A model generated the notes under the pieces. It was given only the letters and a program-made list of their open reading frames with translations. It was not told the origin of the DNA and searched no databases. The translations under genes and the position numbers were made by a program. Source: Abelmoschus esculentus (taxonomy: Eukaryota > Streptophyta > Magnoliopsida > Malvales > Malvaceae). From it: a stretch of DNA of 64,000 nt. Shown one piece after another: positions 24,872-36,692 of the stretch. Every line of letters begins with the position of its first letter. Position 1 is the first letter of the stretch. The stretch is from NCBI GenBank assembly GCA_035048815.1, contig JAUCBN010000042.1, positions 7,316,001 through 7,380,000 on the forward strand, written 5' to 3'.

Positions 24872-25330
24872 CTACCATAGCCTTAAGTCAATGAGTTATC
24901 GTAGTAGTCCAGTACCGATACCAGGTTCGATACTAGAGCCTCCAATAGCAAAATTACATCGATACCAGTATCGAACCAAGCTACTCAGCCTTGGTCAACG
25001 AGTCAACATAGTTGACCTGTATCCAACTGGGGTTCGATACCCCTGTTTTGATACCTTCCTATGTAGGGTATCACTACCCCTAGCTAATTTGGTTTAAACT
25101 TGAAAAAAATGACAATTGGCTTGATCAATAAGGTAATGTTAAGGTTGATTAAACGAATAAAATTTAGAAAGAGGTTTAGATCAAGCTCAATTGAGATCAT
25201 GGGTGACGAATGAATAGAATTTAAGAATCAAAATGATAAATTATAAAAGTATAGAAAAATTTTAAATTGGCCGAAAAGGTGGTAAGTATTACATTTAATT
25301 GTCTTGAATTATTATACAAATAATCAAAAT

Positions 25331-25668
25331 AAAGAAGCATATGCTTAATGTGATATAAAGGTTCTGTTTTGAGGACTATGGAATAGTGTAAAAACTTTCC
25401 ATAGTTCAAGAGTAAGTGTTATAAAGGTTTTGGTGCATTTTTCTAAGTTTCGGCTATTTGGTAATGGCTTTAAGAAAGATGTTTTCATGGAGATTTTGTT
25501 GAAAATGCATAACTTGGATTTTGAAATGATGCTTGCATGTGTTAATTGCTGTAAATGCATGGTTTAGAAAGATATTCATGGGTTTTGGAAGCATGAAAAT
25601 GAATTGGAACAATATGTAGTTATTTGCCTTACATTTGTTTAAGGCGTTGAGCATGATTTTGGTTCAAG
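25331..25668. other. Unassigned repeat-like DNA
   Basis: No gene is seen. It begins AAGCATATGCTTAATGTGATATA, which resembles the start of the LTR fragment at 27038, and otherwise has the T/G-rich look of a gypsy LTR. It fills the gap between the truncated Tekay LTR and the next LTR fragment. Confidence 0.35.
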
Positions 25669-26989
25669 TGCGTATAAAAAGTGCACAAATAGTGCAAGTG
25701 TACACGTCGCAAGTAATAAGGTGATAAGTATTATCGTGTAACGTCTCCATATGGATTTGTCTACTTAATATGTCTTCTTTTGTCTTCTTGCTCTATAAAA
25801 GAAATAAAGTAAAAAAACAGATTGATCGGGTTGAAGTAAACTAAATAACTTGAATAAAGAAAACTAAATAATAAGAGAAATGTTAGAATGAAAAGGTGGC
25901 CAAGATCCAGTTGTGTTGTATAGTGGATTCAATTGACTTGTTTCTCTCCAATTCAATCACACAACATTGCCTCGGCAGCACTGCAGTTTTACTGTCTTGA
26001 CAACGATAAGTGTCATCCGCCACGACAATCCCTTGCTCTTGGATGAACTTTTCTAAGATTCGGTAAAGTATCCTTTAATGACTCCGTTTATCCCTAATTC
26101 GAAGTACTGTTGATGACCAGTCCTTGATTATACCTCCCGTCGTGAATCAATTATAATCACCAACCATTCCCAAACTTCTTTTAGACGCTGAAACAACCTA
26201 TCCCTAGGTCGAGTTAGTATTTTCCAAATAGAAAAATACCGTACTTATTCCTTTCGTGAATTTAACTCTCCCGATATTAGATAAATAGATTACTCACAAA
26301 CTTATCTCTCGAGCTTGAATGCAAAAACAAATAATGACAAAGAATAAACGAACCTTGATATTTTATTGCATTGAAACCAGAAACAAAGTTCAATATTTTC
26401 TCACTAATACTCTACAACTTTCACCTAAGTCTAAAGAAAATTAGAACATAATGAAAAGTAAAGAAAACTCTAAAATATAAGATGAATTCGACTCTCTAGT
26501 CTCCTATGTCAATTGATGCCTTTTCTCCTTGCACGGCTATGGTTTATATAGGCTTGACCTAAGGCAAACATTTCCTAAGTAGGAATACAATTTGGAGTAA
26601 AAAACAACTCAAGTACATAAATAAAAATATTTGTTTTATTTCCAAGTTTATTCTCGCTGGGATTCTTTTCCCGCGTGGCCTTTTACTTGGGCTTTCTAGG
26701 CGCTTCTCAGCTTCGATCCTTGTGTTGCTTGTCTAGAAACGTACACTTTATTTTTCTCTTTAGCTCGCCTACAATATCGATACTTGTCCTTCAGGTGTTG
26801 CCTCGGCCTCAGGTTCTGCCTCGGCCTCAATTACTGTCGCGACAATAGATATTCCTGCAAATGCATAAAAGTGCAGTAAAGATTGCCTTTTCTATAAATA
26901 TCATCTTTATAAGTCATAAAAGAAGAATATCAAAATATCTCACATTAAGTACATGCATTAGTCTGATAAGTTCTAAACTTACTATCACT
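25669..26989 (-). mobile_element. Tat/Athila-like LTR, minus sense (copy A)
   Basis: On the minus strand it runs from TGATAGTAAG (26989), past a TATATAAACC promoter-like site near 26543, to GCACTATTTGTGCA. It is homologous in reverse to 27038-28309 and 31003-31796, and in the same direction to 45150-46592. Shared landmarks are CTCGAGCTT, CTCCCGATATTAGA and CGAAGTACTGTTGATGACCAG. The family is placed with Tat/Athila because of copy E, which lies beside matching internal sequence. Confidence 0.65.
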
Positions 26990-27037
26990 TTTTATACTTT
27001 TCATAGAAATTAATAATCAATTTTACACCTACTTGAA

Positions 27038-28309
27038 CCAATGCATATGCTTAATATGATATATTTAGAGATTATGCTATTAAAGATAATATTTACAGAA
27101 AAGACATAATTTACTGCATTTTTATATCTGTACAGGAAGAAGCATTGCCACGGCAGCAAACTGTGGCCGAGGCAGGACCTGATGCCGAGGCAGCAGTGGA
27201 CAAGTTGCAATATGGCTGACAAGCTGAGGAGAAAAATAAGGAAAATGTTGTGGGACAAGAAGCCCAAGGATCGGAGCTGGATAGCATGAAGAAATCCCAA
27301 AGACAAGGCCACGCGGAAAAACATTCTACAAGAAATAAACTTGGAAATATTTGATTTATGTACATCACTTGTTCCCTACTCCAAGTTGTATTCTACATAG
27401 GAAAGGTTTTCCCTAAGCCAAGCCTATATAAGGCATAGCCGTCCAAGGGAAGAGAGACACATTAGAATCATAGCTTAAAATATAGAATTATATTCAGAAC
27501 TTTTAGTTTTTCTTTTCTACATTATGTTCTAATTTTGTTTAGGCTTAGATGAAGGTTGTAAAGTATTAGTGTGAGGAAGCCAAACTTTGTTTCTTGTTTC
27601 CAATTCAATAAATTATCAAAGTTTGCTTATTCTTTGCCATTTCTTGTTCTTACATTGAAGCTCGGGAAAGAAGTTTGTAAGTCATCCATTTATCTAATAT
27701 CGAGAGAGTTAGATTCACGAAAGAAATAAGTATGATGTTTCTTCCATGGAGCACTAACTCGGCCCAGGGATAGGTTTAGAGTTTCAGCGGCTAATAGAAG
27801 TGTGAGATTGGTTGGTGATTATAATTGATTCACGCTGGGAGGTATCATCAAGGAATGGTCATCAACAGTACTTCGACTTAGGGATAAGCAGAGTCATCTA
27901 AGGACACTTTGCTGAACTTTGGTAAATTTTGCCCGAAAGTAAGGGATTACTGCGATAGACCAGTATCTTCACTGTCGAGACAGTAATCTGTAGTTCTGCC
28001 GAGGCAGTGTTGAACAATTGCATTGAACAAGAACGAGTTGATTAATTTCATTATACAACACAACTGGATCCTAGCCACCTTCTTTATCTTATTTTTATAT
28101 CTTTATTTAGTTTTCATTATTTAATTCAATCACAACCCAATTAATTGTGCCTTTACTTTATTTATTTTATAGAGAAAGTCGATCAAAGGAAGCATATTAA
28201 GCATACCAATCCTTGAGGAGACGATACTTTATATTCATCACTTTATTACTTGGCGACGTGTTCACTTGCACTGAAATTGCTCATATCTAACACGCATCAT
28301 AGTCCAAGT
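27038..28309 (+). mobile_element. Tat/Athila-like LTR, plus sense (copy B)
   Basis: The opposite orientation to copy A, starting only about 50 bp from it, so the two are head to head. A promoter-like CCTATATAAGGC lies at 27422-27433. It ends ACACGCATCA, matching the end of copy C. The TGATG...CATCA style of ends fits the family. Short open frames inside (27010-27368, minus) are antisense chance frames. Confidence 0.65.
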
Positions 28310-28394
28310 ATGTGTAGATTAAGTGATTATTTTCCATGAAAGGTGTAACAAGTGATAATGATTTGAGCACTTATCAAGTTCTAAAAGGGAAAAA
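28310..28394. other. Short spacer between LTR fragments
   Basis: No match and no gene seen. Confidence 0.4.
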
Positions 28395-28866
28395 ATCTAA
28401 TTTCTAATTAAACTATATTAATTTAATCTTATTTCCTAAAATATCTCTTCTTTCCCGCGATTGGCTTTGATATGGGCTTGACCTCCTAACTGAGCTTCTT
28501 CTTTCTCTTTCTCTTTCTCTTTTTCCATTAAGGTCGGTATCTTTTCTTCTTTCTATTGAGCACTAGTTATCTTTTACGCTGTTGCTGTGGTCTCCAGATT
28601 GCTACCGTGGCGGGTGCTTCAATCTGCAATTCAACATCTATTTTCTCCTTTGGTTATCTCTGTGATATAGTTTACTGTCTAAGAGAGAAAACTATCAAAC
28701 GTATATGTTTTATGCCAAATAATAGATAAATTCATAAAGTTAATGATCAGATGTTGAAATATGGAAAATAACCTTAAATATTTATTATCGCATTTAATTC
28801 TGTTTTTATTGGCAATAAACGAGTGGGGAAATGATATGAAAAATGAGGACTTTTGAGTGCTCATCA
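28395..28866 (-). mobile_element. Tat/Athila-like LTR 5' part, minus sense (copy D)
   Basis: On the minus strand it starts TGATGAGCACTCAAAAGTCC at 28866, a start typical of this LTR group. It runs to about 28395, where it is cut. It abuts the gypsy RNase H fragment exactly at its TGATG end. Confidence 0.6.
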
Positions 28867-30960
28867 GGTAGGATAATTTAACTCGTGTGGCTTAAGTTAT
28901 TAGGAAGCATAGGCAATCACTTTGCCTTCTTGCATTAGAACACATCCTAACCCGAGATATGAGGCATCACTATAGACGGTAAAGTCTTTACCAGACTCGG
29001 GTTGAACTAGGACAGGTGCATGTGTCAAAACTTGTTTCAACTGGTCGAAGCTTCACTGTTGAGCCTCAGTCCATACAAAAGGTGCATCTTTCCTCAAGAG
29101 TTTGGTCAACGGGGCAACTATTATAGAAAATCCTTTTACAAATATCTGATAATAGCCTGCAAAACCAAGAAAACTTCGAACCCCACCAATATTCTTTGGT
29201 GAATTCTAGTCTATGATGGCTTCGATTTTCTTCGTATCCACTTGGATTACTTAAGCAGATACGACATGCTCGAGAAAGATAACCTCAGTGAGCCAAAATT
29301 TACATTTAGAGAATTTGGCATACAATTATTTTTCTCTCAAGGTTTGAAGCACGATCCTTAGATGATCACGATGTTCAGAAGCATTATTGGAGTAGATAAG
29401 GATATCATCAATGAACACTACTACGAACTTATCTAGATAGGGTCTAAAAACCCGATTTATTAAGTCCACAAAAGCAGCTGGTGCATTGGTTAGCCAAAAT
29501 GGCATAACCAAGAATTCATATTGCCCATAACGTGTCCTGAACTTGTCTTAGGCACGTCACACTCCTTAACTTTCATCTAATAATATCCCGGCTGAAGGTC
29601 AATCTTGGAAAACACAGTGGCATCTTTAAGTTGGCCGAATAGGTCATTGATCCTCGGTAAGGGATACTTATTCTTGATAGTGACTTTATTCAACTGTCGG
29701 TAATCAATACGCAACCTCATGAATCTATCTTTCTTTTTAACAAAAAGGACTGGAGCTCCCCAAGGTGAGGAATTTTATCGAATAAAGCCTTTATCAAGAA
29801 ATTCTTGGATCTGAGTTTTCAACTCTTTTAGCTCAATAGCTGCCATCGATAAGGTGCAATAGAGACTGGTGATGTCCCAGGTTGCACTTTAATTCCAAAT
29901 TCTACCTCCTGGGTCGATGGTAAGCTTGGAAGCTCATCGGGAAAGGAATCAGAAAGGTCACATACTGTATCTATACTAGATAACTGGATTCTCCCTTGGC
30001 ATCCATGGTCAAAACATACAAAGATGGTTTCTTTGAACCCAAAAGGGTAACACTTTCTTTACCAAGCCCTCGAAGATACAACTTTTTTTGGAGCAATCTA
30101 TCCAGGTTTGATGCTCACTAAGCCAATCAAGTCCCAAAATTGCATCGAATTCATGGATCGGTAAGGCCATCAAATTAGCCGAAAAAGGAATCCTTGAATT
30201 ATCAAAGGACAATTCTTGCATATCATGCTAATGGTGACACTATCACCAAGAGTGTTTGTCGCGAAGATCCTCGATGCAACAGGTTCACATGTAATTCTAT
30301 GGTTCTTTATTAACATGGTGCTAATAAAAGAATGTGTAGAGTTAGGATCAACCAACGTATAAATAGGACGAGAATATAACTCAATGGTTCCTGCTATAAC
30401 ATCAGGGTCCTCCTTATTCTCACGACTCCTCACATGGTACACTTGTGCAGAGGCTTTTGATACTTGTTTGTTTGGGGCTTTAGATGGACCATTCTATCCC
30501 CAAGATGTTCCATACGAGCCTTGCTTCTATGTTTTCCCTTATATGAATATGCTTGTGAAGGTGTAGAGGATGGAACAGTAACAACCTTGTTTGGGTTATT
30601 CGAGCAGTCTCGGACAAAGTGTCCTTTGTCACCATAGAAGTAACATGCTCCAGACTGTTTACAGCATTGAATCGATGGATACTTATTCTGGCAGTAGTTA
30701 CAGAAAGGGTACTGAGTAGTCTTACCTGAACCACCAATGCTCTCGACTGATGTTGCCCTCCCAAAAGACTGAGTCACAGATTGTGGTTTAAAGATGTTTC
30801 CAGATCGAGAAGGCTGGGAGTAAAACTTTTGTTTGCCTTGGTACTTGCCCTTTTTGTTTGGTCTTGGAGGTTGAGAATCATCAAATTGCCTCTTTCTGAA
30901 GCCTCCAAACCTTTGAGCCTTCTGTGCTGCTTCAGTGGCCTTTACTCTATATATTCGGCT
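28867..30960 (-). pseudogene. Second gypsy (Tekay-like) gag-pol fragment, minus strand
   Basis: Read on the minus strand: gag end (30960-30440) with a knuckle CYFYGDKGHFVRDC, whose second Cys is Tyr; protease (30440-30009) with VDPNSTHSF, where the catalytic D-S-G has become D-P-N; reverse transcriptase (about 29900-29200) with FIDDILIYS near 29410; and the start of RNase H (about 29060-28867). Frames are broken by stops and shifts. It is cut by LTR copy D on one side and by copy C on the other, so both ends of the element are missing. Confidence 0.85.
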
Positions 30961-31060
30961 CTTTCTTAGTGTTTAGGTGAAGGTTATTGAGTATTAGTGG
31001 CCTTTCCATCATGTTCTAAGCTTTCTTAGTGTTTAGGTGAAGGTTATTGAGTATTAGTGA
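30959..31060 (+). repeat. Direct duplication of about 40 bp at an insertion junction
   Basis: CTTTCTTAGTGTTTAGGTGA and the following 20 bases (to GAGTATTAGTG) occur at 30961-30999 and again at 31021-31059. The word AGTGGCCTTT also occurs on both sides of the first copy. Confidence 0.9.
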
Positions 31061-31796
31061 GAAGAGATTGTATCTTGTTTCTTTTTTTCAATGAAATAAA
31101 ATATCAAATTTTGCTTACTCTTTGCCATTCTTTGTTCTTGCATCCAAGCTCGGGAGAAAAGTTTATGAGTAATCTATTTGTCTAAACTCTGAAGAGTTAG
31201 ACTCACGAAAGGAGTAAGTATGGTATTTGACTTGATTTGAAAAATACTAACTCGCCTAGAGATAGGTTGGAGTTTTAGCGACTAAAATAAGTGTGAGATT
31301 GGTTGTTGGTTATAATTGATTAACGTTGAGAGGTATCATCAAGGACTAGTCATCAATAGTTTTTTAACTTCAGGATAAGCAAAACAATCAAAGGACACTT
31401 TGTCGAACTTTGGTAAAATCTGCCCAAGAGCAAGGGATTACTGCGGCAGAAAACACTATTGCTGCTGAGATAATAATCTGTAGTACTGCCGAGGCAGTAT
31501 AGTACAATTGCATTGGACAGAAACAGATCAATCAAATCCACTATACAACACAATTGGATCTTACCCTCTTTCTCAATTTGATCTCTTTTTATTTAGCTTT
31601 CTTTAATTACTTTATTTAGCTTAATCAAAACTCAACTACTTGTGTTCTTTATTTTATTTCTTTTTACAGAGCCAGAAGACAAAAGAAGATATATTAATTA
31701 CACCAATCCCTCTGGAGACGATATCTGATTTACTCATCACTTTATTACTTAGCGACGTGTTCACTTGCACAAATTGGGCATATTTGACACGCATCA
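30961..31796 (+). mobile_element. Tat/Athila-like LTR 3' part, plus sense (copy C)
   Basis: From about 31003 it matches copy B to the shared end GACACGCATCA at 31796. The first 40 bases after the junction are a duplicate of 31020-31060 (see the repeat entry). It abuts the truncated copia RNase H at 31797. Confidence 0.65.
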
Positions 31797-32273
31797 TAAC
31801 CTTTTATACTAAGTTCTTCTTTGCCTCTATAGAAAAGTAATGTATCCTTAGTTCTTCTCAAGTACTTAAGGATGTTTTTGACTGCTACCCAGTGATTTTC
31901 ACTAGGGTTTACCTGATATCGACTTATCATGCTTAAGATATGCGATACATCTAGTCGAGTACATATCATGGCATACATGATAGAACCAATAGACAAAGCA
32001 TATGGAATCTTACTCATTCGTTCTCTTTTTTGTGGAGTTGAAGGACATATTTCCTTCGAAAGAGATATACCATGTCTCATAGGTAAGAATCCTTTCTTGG
32101 ATTCTTTCATACTGAATCTTTCCGGAATTTTGTCTGTATATATACTTTGACTTAAACCTAGAAGTCGTCTAGATCTATCTCTATAGATCTTAACCCCTAA
32201 GATAAATGTTGCCTCACCCAAATCTTTCATAGAGCAACAACTACTTAACCAAGTCTTAACTGACTGTAAGGAA
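31797..32273 (-). pseudogene. Copia reverse transcriptase end and RNase H start
   Basis: MKDLGEATFILGVKIYRDRS starts at 32230, and the readable frame runs past SIGSIMYAMICTRLDVSH and NILKYLRRTKD to KEELSIKGY. There it is cut at the CATCA end of LTR copy C. It joins, across the solo LTR, to the RT part at 33713. Confidence 0.85.
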
Positions 32274-33712
32274 TGTTAGAATATGCCTAAAGACCAATCA
32301 TATGATGATTGTATGGATACTTTTATTTACCAATTTTATTGAATAAAGGCATTGCCATTTTGTTTTCAGATATATGTGTCACATAAACTGAGAAACAATA
32401 AGGTCCATATAATAATATATGTATTATTATTAAAAGATCCTTAGTAAAATATTATTATGGGTATGGACAATAATAATGTGTTTAAGACTAACATGTGATT
32501 AATTGATGATAATGAGTTGTCATTGACATAAAGATGTCAGAATTAATACATGAATATATTAGTAGAGAATAATATATTTGATTGACCCACTCCGAGCATA
32601 TATCTTGGATTATTATGTGACAGTCACGATATTGCTCATAGTGACAACTATATGTATGATCCTTACACATGAGATTATTACTATCTCAATATATGTTGTT
32701 TTATGTTTTGATGCAGTTAAACGTGTCTCGTAATTAGTTACACCATAAAAACTGACATTGGAAATATTACAATGTATGTAGTGAGATGTGAATGATCAAG
32801 ATAGAATTTGTCCTTCGTACATAATAGGAAAATATATCAAAGGCGACTTGATTGAGTGAGACTAGAAATGCATGGCCATTCTTGAATACGTTGATATGAG
32901 ATATCATAAATTATTCATTAAAAGTACTTCACTCTAGATATCAAGAAATATTAAAATAGGCTATACAAGTGTGACTATTCCAAAACTTGTACCTATTAAA
33001 GATATAAAAGGAAAAAAGGATATAATACATTAAAAGAGTTGGTCACGAACATGATACATCGAATCATGATCTCTTGTAACTTAGATGACAATGATATATT
33101 GCTAGATGTCACTCATTGTTTGTAATATTAGAATTGTTCTAATATTATAACTAACGTTACAATGAGCCTACAGGGTCACACCCAATGGTTGAAAATGAGC
33201 AAAAATATGTGTATAAGTAGATTATATTTAATCCCGAATTTTAAATATAAATGATATAATTAAAGTAATTATATCACTTTTCAAATTTGAATTAAATATA
33301 GATTTCAAAATTTAAGGAAATAATAATATTAATTATTTCCTAAACAAACTTGGAATCAAACTCTTATACCTAGGGTTACACCTATATAAAGGATCTTTTG
33401 GTCTAGCAACCAACATCAAAGAATTCCGAATTCCAAACCCTAGAATCACGAAAAACAGTTTTTTGAGGTTCACTCTCTTAACTGGGTGAACTGAGTAGAG
33501 GTCGAGACGATATTCGTGGAGGCTAAAGATTCAAATTGTCGAACGATCATGATTACCGCAAATCCAGTTGTTGTTTTCGTTGTTTATCAAGGAACCCAAT
33601 GTAAGTTATCGTAACTCTTCCTCTTGATTCTGGATTAAACGTACATAGATCACTAGAAAGACCATCGTAATTTTGTTCCGTTGCTCCATGGGGTGTGCCG
33701 GCGGTCCCAACA
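32274..33712 (+). mobile_element. Solo copia LTR (1439 bp) inside the copia reverse transcriptase gene
   Basis: It starts TGTTAGAATATGCC and ends GGTCCCAACA, with a perfect 5-bp duplication AGGAA (32269-32273 and 33713-33717). It is the same family as the LTR of the element it interrupts, but in the opposite orientation. It also matches 18652-20068. Confidence 0.92.
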
Positions 33713-34316
33713 AGGAAGGTATGTCATTTCCTATAATAAGTATGTCATCTACATACAAGATTAGGAAAGAAACAATGCTCCCACTTCTCTTCCTGTAAAC
33801 ACAAGGCTCATCTTCGTTCTTGATAAAACCAAACTCTTTGATCGCATCATTGAAATGTAGATTCCAGCTTTAAGAAGCTTGCTTTAGTCCATAAATGGAC
33901 CTTTGTATCTTACAAACCATTCCAGTATTTCCTGGAGCGACAAAACCTTCTAGTTGTGTCATATACACATCCTCTTCAAGTTTTCCATTAAGGAAAGCCG
34001 TTTTAATGTCTATTTGCCAGATTTCATAATCATGGAATGCAACTATAGCAAGCAAGATCCGGATGGATTTAAACATAGCTACAGGGGGGAAAGTTTCGTC
34101 ATAGTCAATACCATGAATTTTTCGAAAACCTTTAGCTACTAGTCGCCCCTTGTATGTTTGTAAGTTTCAATCCATGTCATTTTTCTTCTTGAAAACCCAT
34201 TTACACCCTATAGGTTTTATCCCTTCAGGTGCTTCAACCAAAGTCCATGCTTGGTTGACTGACATGGATTCCATTTCAGATTTCATGGCCTCAAGACATT
34301 TCTCAGAGTCTAGGCT
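33713..34316 (-). pseudogene. Copia reverse transcriptase, N-terminal and catalytic part
   Basis: The minus-strand frame carries IDIKTAFLNGKLEEDVYM and IYGLKQAS (34076-33870), then after a stop a YVDDILII block near 33745-33725 with the catalytic Asp pair. The solo LTR enters just after it. Confidence 0.85.
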
Positions 34317-35255
34317 CTATACTGCCTCTTGATAAGTTCTTGGCTCATCTTGATCCATAATAAGAACATCTCCATGTGTGGTTATAAGAAATCCATATCT
34401 CTCATGTGCATCATGTTCTTTTGTGGACCTGCACAATGATTGTGTTTCTAAATTTGTTGACTGTTCCTCAATAATTTGTGGAACATATTCAATCTCAGGC
34501 TCAGTGAATTTTTGTTTTTGAACTTCTCCAAGTTCAATATCTCTATCCTTTCCTTTCTTATTGAGAAATTCTCTTTCAAGAAAAACTCTTGTTCGAGCAA
34601 CAAACACTTTGTTCTCTTTAGGGTTAAAGAAATAATATCCTTTAATTTCTTTGGGATATCCAACAAAATTACACTTATGAGATTTGGGTTCACGCTTTGT
34701 AGACGTTTGATGTTTGACATATGCTTCGCAACCCCAAATCTTCATAAAAGACATACTAGGACGTTTTTCAGTCCATATCTCATATAGTGTCTTTTGAACA
34801 GATTTAGACGGAATACGATTTAAAGTGAAAGCAACTATTTCTAGTGCATGTCCCCAAAAAGAAGTCGGAAGATTACTATGACTCATCATTGATCGAACCA
34901 TGTCTAACAAAGTTCGACTTCACCTCTCAGAAACTCCATTCCACTGTGGTGTACCTGGTGGAGGAAGCTGTGAGACAATCACACATTCTTTAAGGAGTTC
35001 ATCAAATTCTATGCTTAAGTATTCTCCACCTCGATCTGATCGAAGTGATTTAATACTCTTGCCTAGTTAATTTTGTACTTCATTCTTGAATACTTTAAAC
35101 TTTTCGAAAGCCTCAAATTTATGGCGCATAAGGTAAATGTAACCATATCGAGTGAAGTCATCAGTGAAAGTGATGAAGTACTGAAATTCACCTCTAGCTT
35201 GTGTGTTCATTGGTCCACATATCTCACTATGTATTAATCCCAATAAATCACTTGC
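34317..35255 (-). pseudogene. Copia integrase
   Basis: DDE core on the minus strand: TFTDDFTRYGY near 35160, LRSDRGGEY near 35030, and the Glu in WNGVSERR near 34930. A 197-codon open stretch (34910-34317) covers the C-terminal half, with WGHALEIVAFTLNRIPS and the IWGCEAYV block. A stop near 35068 breaks the core. Confidence 0.87.
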
Positions 35256-35880
35256 TCACTCACTTTTACCATTAAAAGGAGCCTTAGTCATTTTTCCTAG
35301 TAAGCAAGATTCATATACATCCAGTTGATCGAAAACAAATGAATCTAAAAATCCATCTTTATGGAGTTTTGATATGCGTTTCTCAGTTATATAGCCTAAA
35401 CGAAAATGCCAGAGATAAGTTTGATTTGAGTCATTTATTTTTGATCTTTTGGTATTTATGTTATAAATGGTATTTTCTAGATTTAAAATATATAAGTAAT
35501 GAACCAATTGTGCCGAATCATAAAAAACATTATCGATATAAAAAGAACAAAAATTATTCTTAATGATAATCTCAAAGCCAATCTTGTCTAAACAAGAAAT
35601 AGAAATAATATTTTTAGTTAAACTAGGCACAAAATAACAATCTTCTAAATGTAAATCAAGTCCACTAGGTAAAGATAAAACGTATGTTCCTATAGCTAAT
35701 GAAGTAACTCTTGCTCCATTTCCTACTCGTAGGTCTACGTCTCCCTTAGCTAGATTCCTTCTCTTTTGTAGTCCCTATACAAAAGTAAAAATGTGAGAAC
35801 CACAACCGTTATCTAATACCCAATAAGAAGATGTTGACAGATTCAAATCAATAATATAAATACCTGAAGTAGATGCACCA
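35256..35880 (-). pseudogene. Copia protease and pre-integrase zinc region
   Basis: Near 35815 the protease site reads WVLDNGCGSHIF; copia proteases normally have D-T/S-G, so the middle residue is changed, and a stop follows. The later open stretch (35630-35256) contains the HHCC-type region with LWHFRLGYITEKRI and YESCLLGKMTKAPF. Confidence 0.82.
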
Positions 35881-36692
35881 TCTACTTTTGCCTTCTTACC
35901 CTCTTCAAGGTAGATGGGGTAATTTCCTTTTCAGTGTTCAGTCTTATTGCAATGGAAACATTTTCCTTCCTTGCTAACTCCCCCTTTGGGTTTCAGTGTA
36001 TCATGTCCTTTGGGCATAGGCCTACATTTGCCCTTGTATTTTGCCACTGCTTTTCCCTTTCCTTTGTCCTTGCGGACCATCAGAATGGGCTTAGGTCCAC
36101 CCTTAGACATGTTTTTCTCAACAGTTCGTAACATGTCAATTAAATGTGGCAAAGTTTTGTTAATTTCATTCATGTTGAAATTAAGAATGATTGAAACTAT
36201 TTGGCAACGATTGCAGAATAACATCAGTAGCCAATTCATCTTTAAGAGGAAATCCTAGCTTTTCCAATGTTTGGATATAGCCTATCATCTTAATGACATA
36301 AGCCCCTACAGGAGATCCCTCTACCATTTTGCACAAAAATAGAGCTTTAGAGGTCTCATACCTCTCTTGACGTGTTTGCTCCTCACATATTTCTTTGAGG
36401 TTTTGATTCATATCATATGCAACAATGTCCTCATTTTGTTTTTGAAGATCAGGAGTCACGGTAACAAGCATAAGACATCCGACATCTAACATGTCATCCA
36501 TATGTTTCTTAAACTTATCTTTGTCAGCTCTAGAAGTATTAGTTGCCGGTTCATCTGGAACATGTTCTTCAATGACATATTTCTTTCATGTTTAAGAACA
36601 ATTCTCAAATTGTGGAACCAATCAAGGAAGTTTATGCCATTGAGTTTCTCCTTCTCAAGGAGTGATCGTAGTGATATAGTGTTGTTTGCCAT
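35881..36692 (-). pseudogene. Copia gag
   Basis: It starts MANNTISLRSLLEKEKLNG at 36692, the common N terminus of plant copia Gag (UBN2 type). Three overlapping pieces in different frames (36692-36486, 36501-36181, 36239-35931) show frame shifts. A CCHC knuckle begins CFHCNKTEH near 35945. Confidence 0.85.

Larger units (their letters stand above)
12318..25330 (+). mobile_element. Ty3/gypsy chromovirus, Tekay/Del type, with nested solo LTR; 3' LTR truncated
   Basis: The order is long LTR, tRNA-Met primer site, gag with a CCHC-type knuckle, protease, reverse transcriptase, (RNase H missing), integrase, chromodomain, purine tract and LTR. The C-terminal chromodomain with the integrase text HSNGQSERVIQVLEDMLRAC fits the Tekay/Del lineage of plant chromoviruses. 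Every coding domain carries stops or frame breaks, so this copy is dead. The 3' LTR stops at about 25330, where other repeat DNA begins; the last about 87 bases of the LTR are missing. A solo copia LTR splits it at 18652-20068. Confidence 0.88.
21588..25330 (+). repeat. 3' LTR of the Tekay element, truncated at its 3' end
   Basis: It starts TATAACACCCC (the usual TG changed to TA) and follows the 5' LTR closely, with a few percent differences where I compared them. It has an additional segment at about 23940-24290. Homology ends at AATAATCAAAAT (25330); the remaining LTR end is absent. Confidence 0.88.

Noticed and set aside
32274..33712. First read as the 3' LTR of the minus-strand copia element
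   Set aside because: It is in the opposite orientation, has its own target duplication AGGAA, and the element's reverse transcriptase continues on its other side. It is therefore a separate solo LTR.
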